Notes: generated by a model not told the origin, from the letters alone. 64,000 nucleotides of DNA from Sedimentibacter sp. (GCA_018436705.1 JAHDLA010000016.1:1-64000), one strand, 5' to 3'; counted from the stretch's first letter, positions 47,269-57,174 are shown. Translations and numbers: made by a program.

Positions 47269-47727
47269 TTAGAATGGGATATCTTCGTCATCTACCGGCT
47301 GGAAAATATCATTGTCTTCATCTGGAAAGTCACCGAAAAAGCTGCTATCTGGCTGTACCGGTTTTCCTTGTTGTGGTGATGATTGATCTCTTCCACCAAT
47401 AAACTCTACTCTATCTGCTATAACATCGGTTGTATATCTTTTTTCGCCTGTCTGTGTAGTATAGCTTCCTGTGGAAATTCTTCCATGCACTGCACACATA
47501 CGACCTTTTGCAAGGTAGTTAGCACAGTTTTCTGCTTGTTTTCCAAAAACAGTTATACCTATAAAATCCGCAGTCTGTTTTCCTTGTGATGCCGCTTCTT
47601 GTTTCTTTTCTCGTGACATTTCTCTGTCTACCGCCAAAGTAAATTTAGCAATAGCCATACCTGATGAAGGTACGAATCTCAGCTCGGGATCTCTTGCCAG
47701 TCTTCCTATTAATACAACACTATTCAT
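47269..47727 (-). CDS. ssb: Single-stranded DNA-binding protein
   Basis: 152 residues. N-terminal OB-fold (1-105, MNSVVLIGRLARDPELRF...), a Gln/Pro/Ser-rich linker and the acidic tip DEDIPF that recruits replication and repair proteins. It lies between rpsF and rpsR, the conserved Firmicutes arrangement. Confidence 0.97.
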   Translation of the reverse strand: MNSVVLIGRLARDPELRFVPSSGMAIAKFTLAVDREMSREKKQEAASQGKQTADFIGITVFGKQAENCANYLAKGRMCAVHGRISTGSYTTQTGEKRYTTDVIADRVEFIGGRDQSSPQQGKPVQPDSSFFGDFPDEDNDIFQPVDDEDIPF

Positions 47728-47745
47728 ATTCTTCCCTCTTTTTTA

Positions 47746-48030
47746 TTATTCTTCTACCGTAATCATTTGTCTAATTACGTTTTCGCTGATTTTACAAATT
47801 CTGTCTATTTCATTAACAGCATCTGCGCCTGCAGTAAATTCAATAAATACATAGTAACCTTCTCTTTTTTTGTCGATTTCATAAGCAAGTCTTCTCTGAC
47901 CCCACTCATTAACCTTTTCAATTGTTCCCTGTCTTTCAGTTATTATGTTTTTTACTTTTTCGATTTCTGCATTTCTTACATCTTCTTCTAAATTAGATAG
48001 TAAGATTAAAGCCGCTTCATATTTTCTCAT
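47746..48030 (-). CDS. rpsF: 30S ribosomal protein S6
   Basis: 94 residues from ATG 48030 (MRKYEAALIL). A GTG three codons earlier falls within the GGGAGGTG ribosome site and is rejected. S6 ferredoxin-like fold; it pairs with S18. First gene of rpsF-ssb-rpsR, 18 nt before ssb. Confidence 0.96.
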   Translation of the reverse strand: MRKYEAALILLSNLEEDVRNAEIEKVKNIITERQGTIEKVNEWGQRRLAYEIDKKREGYYVFIEFTAGADAVNEIDRICKISENVIRQMITVEE

Positions 48031-48085
48031 CTGAGTCACCTCCCTTTGGACTTCGGCTCTTGTTTTCCCAAGAGCAAGGATAGCT
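48031..48085 (-). promoter_or_regulatory. rpsF leader, candidate S6:S18 autoregulatory site
   Basis: The leader forms a CTCTTG / CAAGAG hairpin (48057-48074 on the plus strand). It is followed by GCCGAAGTCC just ahead of the ribosome site. rpsF leaders in many bacteria bind the S6:S18 complex through a CCG-containing structure; the match here is by eye only. Confidence 0.35.
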
Positions 48086-48151
48086 TATATATTATAGCAC
48101 TGCGACTATTTCAATACAAGCATTTTTTATAAAAATATATTTTTTATTAGT

Positions 48152-48310
48152 TTACAACTTTATTTGGTACTCAGCTTCTTCATTGCAATAGCTGCATTTT
48201 TCGGATTGAACCTTTAGGACCTCAGGAGCAGCTTCCGACTCGTTTACAGCATCATCAATTGCCATATCCACATGAATACTGCATGCATATATAATTGGTT
48301 TTTTTTCCAT
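48152..48310 (-). CDS. CxxH/CxxC small protein
   Basis: 52 residues (MEKKPIIYACSIHVDMAID...). It has a CSIH (CxxH) near residue 10 and a CSYC (CxxC) near 40, which should bind one metal ion. It fits the small 'CxxH/CxxC protein' family that tends to sit beside YycJ, as it does here (8 nt downstream of yycJ). Function unknown. ATG at 48310 follows TTAGGAGAAAAA. Confidence 0.8.
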   Translation of the reverse strand: MEKKPIIYACSIHVDMAIDDAVNESEAAPEVLKVQSEKCSYCNEEAEYQIKL

Positions 48311-48318
48311 TTTTTCTC

Positions 48319-49107
48319 CTAAATTTCATAAACTCTGCTTGATCTGTCTCTGTATGTCATATCTAAGCATATACCCGGATTTACTTCTATTGAATTTTCT
48401 TTTAGTATATTTTCCACAGTTTTATACGCCAACTGAGGAAAATTATTTTCCTTACTCAAGTGTCCCAAAAGGACTATTTCCGTTCCTCTTTTTACAACCT
48501 TCGTAATCAAATCACCGGCTGTATCATTGGACATATGACCAAATTCTCCTAACACTCTCCTTTTGAGAGGCCATGGGTACGGACCTATAAGAACCATATC
48601 TTCATCATGATTTGATTCAACAAGCAGTAAATCTGAGCCTGTTATGCTGCTGACTATTATATCATTTATACATCCCGTATCTGTCACAAGACTTATTTTT
48701 TTATTACCATGAAATATATTATATCCCACTGGATGAGCAGCATCATGAGATATATCAAACGGTGTTATAACTAAATCTTTTATTTCAGTTTGTCTTTCAA
48801 GAATTTTAATATTTTCAGGTTTTATTTCTCCCAGGCACGACTTCATTGCATCCCAGGTTTCTTGATTGGCATAAATAGGTACATTCAGTCTTCTAGACAT
48901 AATTCCTGCACCTTTAATGTGATCCACGTGCTCATGGGTAATAAATATAGCATCAACCTTTTTCGGGTCTTCCCCTATATTAACAATTTCCTGTTGTATC
49001 TTTTTTCCGCTTAACCCTGCATCTACTAGAATTGTCGCATTATCTGTTTTTATATATTGGCAGTTCCCGCTGCTTCCGCTGTATAATGAACAAAATTTTA
49101 ATTTCAA
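48319..49107 (-). CDS. yycJ: YycJ/WalJ-type MBL-fold hydrolase
   Basis: 262 residues starting at TTG 49107, five nt after GGGAGG. Zinc motif THEHVDHIKG near 55-64, FDISHDAAHPVGY near 118 and GHLSKENN near 213. YycJ (WalJ) is a 5'-3' exonuclease-type MBL protein linked to cell division and replication control in Firmicutes. It is usually in the walRK operon, but no walRK genes are here. Followed by the CxxH/CxxC gene. Confidence 0.88.
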   Translation of the reverse strand: MKLKFCSLYSGSSGNCQYIKTDNATILVDAGLSGKKIQQEIVNIGEDPKKVDAIFITHEHVDHIKGAGIMSRRLNVPIYANQETWDAMKSCLGEIKPENIKILERQTEIKDLVITPFDISHDAAHPVGYNIFHGNKKISLVTDTGCINDIIVSSITGSDLLLVESNHDEDMVLIGPYPWPLKRRVLGEFGHMSNDTAGDLITKVVKRGTEIVLLGHLSKENNFPQLAYKTVENILKENSIEVNPGICLDMTYRDRSSRVYEI

Positions 49108-49337
49108 CTTGTCCTCCCTTTATGTACCTGCACTTGAATCAATTTATACTATCATATTATTTTAATTTTTACAAATACAAATTATGTTGAAATCGGTTTT
49201 AAAAATCGAAGCAAATTACAATAAAGCATACCTTTGATCAGTGTAAAAATTAATGTATCATACATAGCAAAGTTAAATCATATAAATTTATTATGTAGGA
49301 ATTCTGTAATATAAATAAAACTTATTAGAAGGATATT

Positions 49338-50405
49338 ATGATTATTAGACTTAAATTTAAAGTGTTATTAATTTTTTCAGCATTTATATTAATAATAGGT
49401 CTTTATTTGTCTTTTTTTGCTGATAATGCTCATGTAGTTACAGCAGACAGCAATAAAGATTTTATAAAGTGGGTGGATTTTAGAGTGTCATATGATGCAA
49501 TGGATAAGGCCTTAAAAGCTGATATAGCAAGCGTAGATGAAGATGTTAAACTTAATTGGGTTGAATTGCTTGCTTATCTCGGCACCAGGTATGGAGGAGA
49601 TTTTGCAAGGTATAAGTCAAAAGATATGGATGTACTAATTAACAAATTAAAAAATGGCACCAGTATTGAAGAACTAACAAAAGACCTAAAACATTATGGT
49701 TATTATTTTGAGGCATATTCTGCAGTGCTAGGAAATTTCGTAGGCCCTTATGAAATACAAGTTAAAGACGAAAATGACTCTTCCAAAAAAGTATGGGTAA
49801 AAAAATACGGCCTCAAAGTTTTTTCTCCCATTGCAGCAGGGTACGGCTACAGCCACTATGATGATTTTGGAAACTCCAGAAGTTACGGCTTCAGAAGAGT
49901 TCATCTTGGTAATGACCTTGTCGGTTCAGTAGGAACTCCTATTGTAGCTGTGGAAACAGGAAGAATTGAAGCTTTAGGCTGGAATCAGTATGGAGGATGG
50001 AGAATAGGAATTAGAAGTCTTGACAATATGAGATACTACTACTATGCTCATTTGCGAAAAGATCATCCTTATGTTAAAACTTTAAAAGAAGGAGATATTG
50101 TATATGCCGGAGATGTAATCGGCTACTTAGGGATGACCGGCTACAGCCGAAAAGAAAATGTAAATAACATTAATACACCCCATCTTCATTTTGGAATGCA
50201 GCTGGTATTTGATGAATCTCAAAAAGAAGCCTTGGCAGAAATTTGGATAGATGTTTATAAAATCGCAAAACTGCTAAACAGAAGCCGTTCTTCAGTAGCT
50301 TATAATAAAGATACACAGGAAAGCGAAAGAATTTATGACATACGGTTTCACAATGTTCCTGAAAGAACCCTGCATTACAATACTGAGCCTGCAGTTGCAC
50401 CATAA
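49338..50405 (+). CDS. M23-family membrane-anchored peptidoglycan peptidase
   Basis: 355 residues. An N-terminal anchor (about 7-28) is followed by a helical region (40-150) and an M23 domain (about 170-300). Zinc motifs are HLGNDLVG (first His and Asp) and HLHFGMQ, so it is predicted active. It likely cuts peptide crosslinks. No clear AGGAGG; AGAAGGATATT precedes ATG. Its position near cell-wall and sporulation genes does not fix its role. Confidence 0.85.
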   Translation: MIIRLKFKVLLIFSAFILIIGLYLSFFADNAHVVTADSNKDFIKWVDFRVSYDAMDKALKADIASVDEDVKLNWVELLAYLGTRYGGDFARYKSKDMDVLINKLKNGTSIEELTKDLKHYGYYFEAYSAVLGNFVGPYEIQVKDENDSSKKVWVKKYGLKVFSPIAAGYGYSHYDDFGNSRSYGFRRVHLGNDLVGSVGTPIVAVETGRIEALGWNQYGGWRIGIRSLDNMRYYYYAHLRKDHPYVKTLKEGDIVYAGDVIGYLGMTGYSRKENVNNINTPHLHFGMQLVFDESQKEALAEIWIDVYKIAKLLNRSRSSVAYNKDTQESERIYDIRFHNVPERTLHYNTEPAVAP

Positions 50406-50424
50406 AATAGAAAGCAAAAAAACA

Positions 50425-50446
50425 GGAGGGGTATAATCCCTCCTCC
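50425..50446 (-). terminator. Terminator after the SLT/SLH gene
   Basis: Minus-strand GGAGGG-ATTATA-CCCCTCC followed by GTTTTTTT, 9 nt past the stop. Confidence 0.7.
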
Positions 50447-50454
50447 ATAGTTTG

Positions 50455-52041
50455 CTAATTATTTTTATCTTCAAGTTTCTCAATAATCTTTAACATTACT
50501 GCCGCAGTTTCGGCTCTAGTCAAATACTCATCTGGGCAAAAATTATTAGAGTATTTGCCTGCCATTATACCATTAATATAAGCAGCTTTGACATTTTCAA
50601 TTTCTTCCTGGTTTAAACCTCCTAAGTCAGAAAAAATACTGTGTATGTCAAGTGCCTTAAATTCTTCATTATCGTTAAATATGTTCCTTATCAGCTTAGC
50701 TGCTTCCTTTCTTGTTAATTGATCTCTAGGATTCAGCTCGCCTTCACACTCATTCAGCAAACCCAGTTCATTTACGTGCCTGATATAGTCCTCGGCCCAG
50801 GGGTTAATTTCACTGGCATCTGCAAAGGGCAAAGCATTTTCTTCAATTGAAACCATTTCATTGTTATTATTTTCGTTATCTGTATTTTTTCCGGCAATTT
50901 GCTCTTTATTATTTTCGTTGTCTGTGTCTGTCTCGGCAAGTTGTTCTGTATCATTTTCTTCTTTGCTATCATCCGTATATTTATATTCCGGTAAGTATTC
51001 TTCTTTATCATCAATTACCTTGCTCAGAAAAACTAAAAATTCTTCTTTAGTTGCTATTTTATCAGGGTTAAAGGATTCTGCCTCGTTGATTACCCCTTTA
51101 TGGAAAAGCTCCATAATAATCTTTCTTGCCCAATGGAAAGATATATCATTGAATACATATCCTCCATGCTCAATATCTCCTGTTCTCAATAACCAGTTTC
51201 TTTCAATCCAGCCTTCTCTATTTTCATCGATATATACCTTATACCAATAGTAGCCATTTTTCAAAATTGGGCCTTCGGTTATTGTACCTAGCTGGTTTTC
51301 TTTCAGCTCATAAATGTATTTTCCTGCCGGAACATCCCTAAGCTGATATTTTGACCTTACTCCGTCAGTTCTTACATAATCTCCTACCTCATACAAAACA
51401 ATATTTCCACTGTTAGTATATGAAGGCGTTGGAACAACTAATGACCTGCTCGGCTTCCCTGACTGAGGCAGGTAGGAAAAATCAATATTATTAATTTTCT
51501 GTCCGTATTCTTCTTCAGCTATATCGTAAATCAACTGCTGATATGTGTATTTTTTTGCATATGAGGAAAGCATGTTAGGATTGTTGCTTTGTGCCCATCC
51601 GTTATATGCCCAAAGAGCAAAGTACCAATTTTCAAGTATATTGGGGTCCATGTTCCCTACGCATGATACACTTTGATATGAGCTCATACTCCACTTATTA
51701 AGAAGCACATCTGCTCCAGCTTCAATATTGTACATAATGTCATATTTCAGCTTATAAGAATCATAGCCTCCATTTCTGTTGCTGACCTGCATAAGGCCTA
51801 TACTGCTGCCGCTTATTTTTGGATTTCCGTCACGATTAAAATGTTCGTATACGGATTCCACCCTGGCTATTGATTTCAATATTACTGAAGGCACTCCTCG
51901 TTTTAGAGCCACTTCATTAATCATTTTTTCTATTTCCTCACGCGGGGGATTGTAATTAGCAAATACAACGTAGTTAAACGTAAATACAAAAATAAACATC
52001 AACATTAAAATTTTGAGGGTTTTGGTTTTCAATATTTTCAT
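50455..52041 (-). CDS. Surface-anchored lytic transglycosylase with SH3 and three SLH domains
   Basis: 528 residues. A signal peptide (1-28) precedes an SLT transglycosylase domain (about 35-190; catalytic Glu in IARVESVY, then GSSIGLMQVSN). An SH3-like domain (about 215-290) and three S-layer homology repeats (about 298-345, 405-455, 460-515) follow. A low-complexity Asp/Asn/Glu linker with an approximate repeat of DTDNENNKEQIAG lies between the first and second SLH. It should cut peptidoglycan while held at the wall by SLH binding. Confidence 0.88.
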   Translation of the reverse strand: MKILKTKTLKILMLMFIFVFTFNYVVFANYNPPREEIEKMINEVALKRGVPSVILKSIARVESVYEHFNRDGNPKISGSSIGLMQVSNRNGGYDSYKLKYDIMYNIEAGADVLLNKWSMSSYQSVSCVGNMDPNILENWYFALWAYNGWAQSNNPNMLSSYAKKYTYQQLIYDIAEEEYGQKINNIDFSYLPQSGKPSRSLVVPTPSYTNSGNIVLYEVGDYVRTDGVRSKYQLRDVPAGKYIYELKENQLGTITEGPILKNGYYWYKVYIDENREGWIERNWLLRTGDIEHGGYVFNDISFHWARKIIMELFHKGVINEAESFNPDKIATKEEFLVFLSKVIDDKEEYLPEYKYTDDSKEENDTEQLAETDTDNENNKEQIAGKNTDNENNNNEMVSIEENALPFADASEINPWAEDYIRHVNELGLLNECEGELNPRDQLTRKEAAKLIRNIFNDNEEFKALDIHSIFSDLGGLNQEEIENVKAAYINGIMAGKYSNNFCPDEYLTRAETAAVMLKIIEKLEDKNN

Positions 52042-52072
52042 ATCTACAGCCTCCCATTCTAGATTTTAACCG

Positions 52073-53785
52073 TTAACTGTTGACTTGTATACGGTCAATT
52101 AAGTTTAACACTTCATTTTTTACCTTATCCAATGTTTCTGCGGATTGTTTTCTGCTTTCCCCCTTAACTGAAAAATATGCTTTTAGTTTTGGCTCCGTTC
52201 CAGATGGCCTCAGTACTAACCATGAACCGTCTTCAAATGAAAATTTCAATACATCGGATTTTGGATATTTTAATTTTTCTGTCTTTCCGTCCAAAAGATT
52301 CAAGACTGTTCCCAATTTGTAATCATACACATACGGTATATTTTTCCCTGCTAAAGAACTAAGCTTATTTTCTCTGAAATTATCCATTATTAATTTCATT
52401 TTAGAAAGTCCGGAAGCTCCTGTAAAACTCAGCGAAACAGTTTCTTCCATATAAAATCCGTGTTCATTGTATATATCGTCAAGAATATTTACTAGTGTTT
52501 TCCCTTTTTTCTTATAATATGCAGCCATTTCACAAATGAGCATAGACGCTATTACCGCATCTTTATCTCTTACAAAGGTTCCCGCTAAATATCCATAGCT
52601 TTCTTCATAGCCAAATAAAAATCTGTATTTCCCAGAGTCCTGAAAATCCTGCATTAATTCTGCTATATATTTAAATCCTGTCAATGTGTCAAATGTAACA
52701 GCATCATACTTGGATGCAATGTCTCTTCCTAGCTCGCTTGTAACAATTGTTTTAACGACCGCTGCATTTTCAGGAATACGTCCTTGTTCACTCAATGACG
52801 AAAGTAAATAATTCAAAAGCAGCACCCCGGTCTGATTACCGTTCAACGCTGTCATTTTGCCTTCATTATTTTTTACAACAAGGCCCACCCTGTCACAGTC
52901 GGGATCAGTACCTATTATAATATCCGCCACTGTTTCCTCTGCTTTTTTTATTGCCAATTCAAATGACTTTATATCTTCCGGATTTGGAGACTTAACTGTA
53001 GAAAACTGAGGATCCGGCAGCTCCTGTTCTTTTACAATAGCGACATTATTATATCCAAGCTCGCTGAGTGTTCTCCTGACAAGTTTATTTCCTGTTCCGT
53101 GAAGAGGTGTATAGACAATTTTTATATCCTTGTCAACATCATTGTTGAGACTTAGACTTTTCACTTTATTTATATATATTGTATCAATATCTTCACCGAT
53201 AATATGAATTTTCTCATTTCCTTCAGGTTCGATATATTTTATATCTTTAAGCATTACTTTGTTGATTCTTTCAATTATTGCATCTGCATCCTCAACAACC
53301 TGCCCTCCAAATCTGTCGTAAAGCTTGTATCCGTTGTATTCGGGAGGATTATGACTAGCAGTAATTACAACTCCACCCTTACATTTAAAGTGCCTTACTG
53401 CAAAGGAGAGCTCCGGTGTCGGTCGCAGACTTTCAAATAAAAATACGTCTATATCATTTGCTGCAAAAACACTTGCTGTTTTCTCGGCAAACTCCTTTGA
53501 CATGTTTCTTGAGTCATATGCTATGGCAACGCTTATTGTATTATTACCATATTTCTCTTTCATATAATTCGATATACCCTGAGTTGCTCTTGCAACTGTA
53601 ACGATATTTATACGATTTGAACCGGCACCTATTTTCCCCCTCATACCTCCGGTACCGAATTCCAGTTCCTTAAAAAACCTATCCATTATTTCTGAATCAT
53701 CTTTTTCAATGTTTATAAGCTCTTTTTTCAAGGAATCATCAATATATGGGCTTTCAAGCCACATATCATATTTTTCTCTGAACAT
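52073..53785 (-). CDS. pgcA: Phospho-sugar mutase (PgcA-type phosphoglucomutase)
   Basis: 570 residues. It interconverts glucose 6-phosphate and glucose 1-phosphate, and possibly mannose phosphates. Active-site Ser in ITASHNPPEYNGYK near 145, metal loop DPDCDRVG near 292, sugar loop GYEESYGY near 390, and phosphate loop RPSGTEPK near 530. It lies two nt before galU's stop codon side in the same operon, so both supply UDP-glucose. Confidence 0.92.
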   Translation of the reverse strand: MFREKYDMWLESPYIDDSLKKELINIEKDDSEIMDRFFKELEFGTGGMRGKIGAGSNRINIVTVARATQGISNYMKEKYGNNTISVAIAYDSRNMSKEFAEKTASVFAANDIDVFLFESLRPTPELSFAVRHFKCKGGVVITASHNPPEYNGYKLYDRFGGQVVEDADAIIERINKVMLKDIKYIEPEGNEKIHIIGEDIDTIYINKVKSLSLNNDVDKDIKIVYTPLHGTGNKLVRRTLSELGYNNVAIVKEQELPDPQFSTVKSPNPEDIKSFELAIKKAEETVADIIIGTDPDCDRVGLVVKNNEGKMTALNGNQTGVLLLNYLLSSLSEQGRIPENAAVVKTIVTSELGRDIASKYDAVTFDTLTGFKYIAELMQDFQDSGKYRFLFGYEESYGYLAGTFVRDKDAVIASMLICEMAAYYKKKGKTLVNILDDIYNEHGFYMEETVSLSFTGASGLSKMKLIMDNFRENKLSSLAGKNIPYVYDYKLGTVLNLLDGKTEKLKYPKSDVLKFSFEDGSWLVLRPSGTEPKLKAYFSVKGESRKQSAETLDKVKNEVLNLIDRIQVNS

Positions 53786-53787
53786 AG

Positions 53788-54657
53788 TTACCCCCTTATA
53801 TTCAGCTTATCTAAATAAGCTCTAAATTCTTTTCCCAAGTCCTCTCTTTTAAGTGCAAAATCTACTGTGGCTTCAAGAAATCCAATCTTGCTTCCAACAT
53901 CATAACGCCTGCCTTCAAACATATATGCATAAACGTCTTCTATGTTGCACAATGTCTTTAATCCATCCGTAAGCTGTATTTCGCCGCCTACTCCCTTTTC
54001 AGTATTCTCCAAAATCTCAAATATTTTAGGAGTAATAATATATCTCCCTAATATAGCGATATTTGTTGGAGCATTATCGCGATTCGGTTTTTCCACTAAA
54101 TCCTTAACTGAATATACTCTTTCATTCACCTTACTTCCTGAAACTATTCCGTACTTGCTAACATTTTCCCATTCTACCGGCTGTACACCTAAAATTGTAG
54201 AATTATATTGTTCAAATGCTTCCATCATTTGCTTTAAACACGGTTTTTGCGCATCCACAACATCATCGCCGAGCAATACGGCAAACGGCTCATCCCCCAC
54301 AAAAGACTTTGCACAATAAATAGCATGGCCTAATCCAAGAGGATTTTTTTGTCTGACTGTATGTATGTTTATCATCTTTGAAATGCTGCGGACCTGCTCC
54401 AGAAGTTCTTCTTTATTTGTTTTTTCCAAATTATATTCAAGCTCTACAGCTCTATCGAAGTGTTCTTCTATAGATCCTTTATTTCTTCCGGTGATTATTA
54501 ACAAATCCTCTATTCCGGAAGCAATTACTTCTTCAACTATGTACTGAATTGTAGGTTTATCTACTATGGGCAGCATTTCCTTCGGTATTGCTTTAGTTGC
54601 AGGTAAAAATCTTGTTCCAAGCCCTGCTGCCGGTATAACTGCTTTTTTTATTTTCAT
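53788..54657 (-). CDS. galU: UTP-glucose-1-phosphate uridylyltransferase
   Basis: 289 residues. Nucleotidyltransferase signature AVIPAAGLGTRFLPATKAIPKEMLP at the N-terminus (in outline), a LLGDDV metal site near 128, and a GRRYDVGSKIGFLEA sugar site near 252. It makes UDP-glucose for cell-envelope polysaccharides and glycolipids. Immediately upstream of pgcA (2-nt gap), an operon that runs from glucose 6-phosphate to UDP-glucose. Confidence 0.96.
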   Translation of the reverse strand: MKIKKAVIPAAGLGTRFLPATKAIPKEMLPIVDKPTIQYIVEEVIASGIEDLLIITGRNKGSIEEHFDRAVELEYNLEKTNKEELLEQVRSISKMINIHTVRQKNPLGLGHAIYCAKSFVGDEPFAVLLGDDVVDAQKPCLKQMMEAFEQYNSTILGVQPVEWENVSKYGIVSGSKVNERVYSVKDLVEKPNRDNAPTNIAILGRYIITPKIFEILENTEKGVGGEIQLTDGLKTLCNIEDVYAYMFEGRRYDVGSKIGFLEATVDFALKREDLGKEFRAYLDKLNIRG

Positions 54658-54754
54658 ATTTAACCTCTATCACATTAACTATTCAAACTCATCGTTTAAA
54701 GATAATAAGACTCCGACAACTGAAAATTGCCAGAATCTTAATATTAATTTGCGC

Positions 54755-55786
54755 TTATGATGCCCCATAATTGGTTTTTATATTGTCTGTTATTAATGAA
54801 TCCTTCAATGCGTCCATATGTTCAAGTGACTGTCCCGTGCCTTTTGCGACACATGAAACTGCATCTTCGGCAATTGCTACATCCAAGCCTGTTCTTTTGG
54901 CAATCAGTTTATCCAAGCCGTGTATAAGACATCCGCCACCAGTCATAACTATTCCTTTCTCGCTTATATCTGCCGCCAGTTCAGGAGGAGTCTTTTCAAG
55001 AACTGAATGTACGGCATCAGCAATAGATGTTATAGTTTCTTCCAACGCTTCTAACATATCAGCCGAAGAAATTGTCAAATTAACAGGAAGTCCTGTGACA
55101 AGATTCCTTCCTCTTACCTCCATGAACTTCTCTTCTTCTTCCGGAAAAGCAGTCCCTATATTTATTTTAATATCCTCAGCGCTTCTCAGTCCAATCATTA
55201 CATTGTATTTTTTTCTCACATATCTTACAATAGCATCATCACACTTATCGCCGGCAATTTTTATCGATCTGCTTACGACAATTCCTCCCAGCGATATAAC
55301 AGCTATATCTGTTGTACCGCCTCCCATATCTATAATCATGTGTCCTGACGGCTTTGTAATATCAAGACCTGCTCCTATTGCTGCCGCTACAGGTTCTTCT
55401 ATAAGATATGTCTTTTTAGAGCCTGCATTCATGCTTGCATCAAGCACCGCTCTTTTTTCGACTTCAGTCACTCCGCTGGGAACGCATATTATAACTCTCG
55501 GTTTTATAATTGAGCTTCCAACTGCTTTTTTTATAAAGTATTTCAGCATTTTTTCTGTTATGTCAAAATCTGATATAACACCGTCCCTTAGCGGTCTTAT
55601 GGCAACAATATTGCCCGGAGTACGTCCGAGCATTTTTCTGGCTTCCTCTCCAACCTCAAGTATTTTATTGGTATTTATATCAATTGCAACAACAGAAGGC
55701 TCATTTATTACTATTCCTTTGCCCTTAATATACACTAATACACTGGCAGTTCCAAGGTCGATTCCAATATCCATTCTGAAACCCAT
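54755..55786 (-). CDS. mbl: MreB/Mbl-type rod-shape actin homologue
   Basis: 343 residues from ATG 55786, directly after AGGAGGATAAAA; a longer frame to 55828 is not supported. Actin-fold phosphate loops DIGIDLGTASVLVY near 5 and DMGGGTTDIAVI near 160, and an adenosine motif near 285-300 (GIVMTGGGCLIHG). It polymerises under the membrane and directs elongation. Clostridia often carry an Mbl gene near spoIID/spoIIID; here it is about 8-10 kb away. Mbl versus MreB is not certain. Confidence 0.87.
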   Translation of the reverse strand: MGFRMDIGIDLGTASVLVYIKGKGIVINEPSVVAIDINTNKILEVGEEARKMLGRTPGNIVAIRPLRDGVISDFDITEKMLKYFIKKAVGSSIIKPRVIICVPSGVTEVEKRAVLDASMNAGSKKTYLIEEPVAAAIGAGLDITKPSGHMIIDMGGGTTDIAVISLGGIVVSRSIKIAGDKCDDAIVRYVRKKYNVMIGLRSAEDIKINIGTAFPEEEEKFMEVRGRNLVTGLPVNLTISSADMLEALEETITSIADAVHSVLEKTPPELAADISEKGIVMTGGGCLIHGLDKLIAKRTGLDVAIAEDAVSCVAKGTGQSLEHMDALKDSLITDNIKTNYGAS

Positions 55787-55951
55787 TTTTATCCTCCTGA
55801 AATTTTCTTCTTTAGCTATATTTTGCAAAATAATTTAAAAAATTATGCAAAATATCTCATTAACTTATAATGATAAAGATTATACCATATAACCACATTA
55901 ATTTCAATTTATTTTGCTTAAAAGCGGTAATTTTAAGAGAAAATTAAAAAA

Positions 55952-56014
55952 TCATTCAGCCGTGCAGGATAATTCTCAGAATTCCTCTAAATTTCATATC
56001 CTGCACGTGAATGA
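55952..56014 (-). terminator. Terminator after the PRPP synthetase gene
   Basis: Long imperfect stem (TCATTCA..CGTGCAGGAT / ATCCTGCACG..TGAATGA) enclosing a smaller GAATTC hairpin, followed by TTTTTTAA on the minus strand. Confidence 0.75.
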
Positions 56015-56019
56015 CTAAT

Positions 56020-57174
56020 TTATTTTTTAAGCAATTTTTTAATTTTCTGAACAGGATCCAATAATTCGCTTAATGACCCGTCATAGTTCAGGGTATCAAT
56101 AATATTGGCTATATATTTTGACATGTCAACTTCAGTATACCATGGTTTATCCAAAAGTTCAGGCTTTCTGTAAATCATGTTTGTTGTAAATATTTTCGTT
56201 ATTGTTCCATCATTGTATGCCTTATCAAATTTGGCTAATCCTTCTGTAAATAAACCGAATGAAGCAAATACATATACATTTTTTGCTTTTCTTTCTTTCA
56301 GCTTCTTGGCAACATCAATCATTGAATCTCCAGATGCAATCATATCGTCAACAACAATAACATCCTTGCCTTCTACATTATCCCCTAAGAATTCATGGCT
56401 TACGACAGGGTTCTTTCCATTTACTATAACAGAATAATCTCTTCTCTTGTAGAACATTCCCAGATCAAGTTCCATAACTGAAGAATAGTATATGCACCTT
56501 GCCATTCCTCCCTCATCAGGTGAAATAATCATCATGTGATTTCTGTCTATTGCCACGTCCGGAACAGCCCTTACAAATGCCTTTATCATCTGATAATGAG
56601 GATGAAAGTCCTCAAATCCATGCAGAGGAATAGCATTTTGCACTCTCGGATCATGAATATCGAAAGAAATGATATTTTCAACGCCCATGGATGTGAGTTC
56701 CTGCAATGCCAACGCACAGTCCAGTGATTCTCTCGTGGCTCTCTTATGCTGTCTTCCCTCATAAAGCATCGGCATTATAACAGTTATTCTTTTTTCTTTA
56801 CCATTCATGGCTGCTATAATTCTTTTTAAGTCCTGATAGTGATCATCCGGGCTCATTGGAACATCCATACCGTACATTTTGAATGTTGTTCCATAATTAA
56901 ATACATCAGATATTATAAATACATCATGTCCTCTTACAGTTTCATTAAGAACACCCTTCGCCTCACCTGATCCAAATCTTGGACACACAGCATCTAACAG
57001 GTATGTTCTTACGGGAACAGAGTCCTCTGAATATATAACACCATTTTTATCCTGTCTCCATTCCTTTAGATAATAGTCTATTTTAGCTGCAATTTCTTCG
57101 CAGCCCTTCATAGCTATTATTGACAATTCACCAAACGGCTGAGGTTCATTGTAAGTATAATCATTTATATTCAT
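56020..57174 (-). CDS. prs: Ribose-phosphate pyrophosphokinase, long clostridial form
   Basis: 384 residues, about 70 longer than standard PRPP synthetases. The PRPP loop VIVVDDMIASGDSMIDVA near 276-293 and the SPDEGGMARC segment near 214 are recognisable. The N-terminal ATP region is diverged and extended (MYEGRQHKRATRESLDC replaces the usual YARQDRK-type loop). It makes PRPP for nucleotide, His and Trp synthesis, or is a paralogue with a special role. Monocistronic, with its own terminator. Confidence 0.83.
   Translation of the reverse strand: MNINDYTYNEPQPFGELSIIAMKGCEEIAAKIDYYLKEWRQDKNGVIYSEDSVPVRTYLLDAVCPRFGSGEAKGVLNETVRGHDVFIISDVFNYGTTFKMYGMDVPMSPDDHYQDLKRIIAAMNGKEKRITVIMPMLYEGRQHKRATRESLDCALALQELTSMGVENIISFDIHDPRVQNAIPLHGFEDFHPHYQMIKAFVRAVPDVAIDRNHMMIISPDEGGMARCIYYSSVMELDLGMFYKRRDYSVIVNGKNPVVSHEFLGDNVEGKDVIVVDDMIASGDSMIDVAKKLKERKAKNVYVFASFGLFTEGLAKFDKAYNDGTITKIFTTNMIYRKPELLDKPWYTEVDMSKYIANIIDTLNYDGSLSELLDPVQKIKKLLKK

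Noticed and set aside
48031..48039. GTG start three codons before the rpsF ATG
   Set aside because: It lies inside the GGGAGGTG ribosome site; ATG 48030 has correct spacing and matches the usual S6 N-terminus.
50865..50945. Short repeat in the SLH protein linker as a mobile or CRISPR-like repeat
   Set aside because: It is an approximate coding repeat of Asp/Asn/Glu residues within one gene, typical of low-complexity linkers.
54771..55838. 355-codon open frame on the plus strand
   Set aside because: It is fully antisense to mbl, with low-complexity hydrophobic translation and no ribosome site; a shadow of the real gene.
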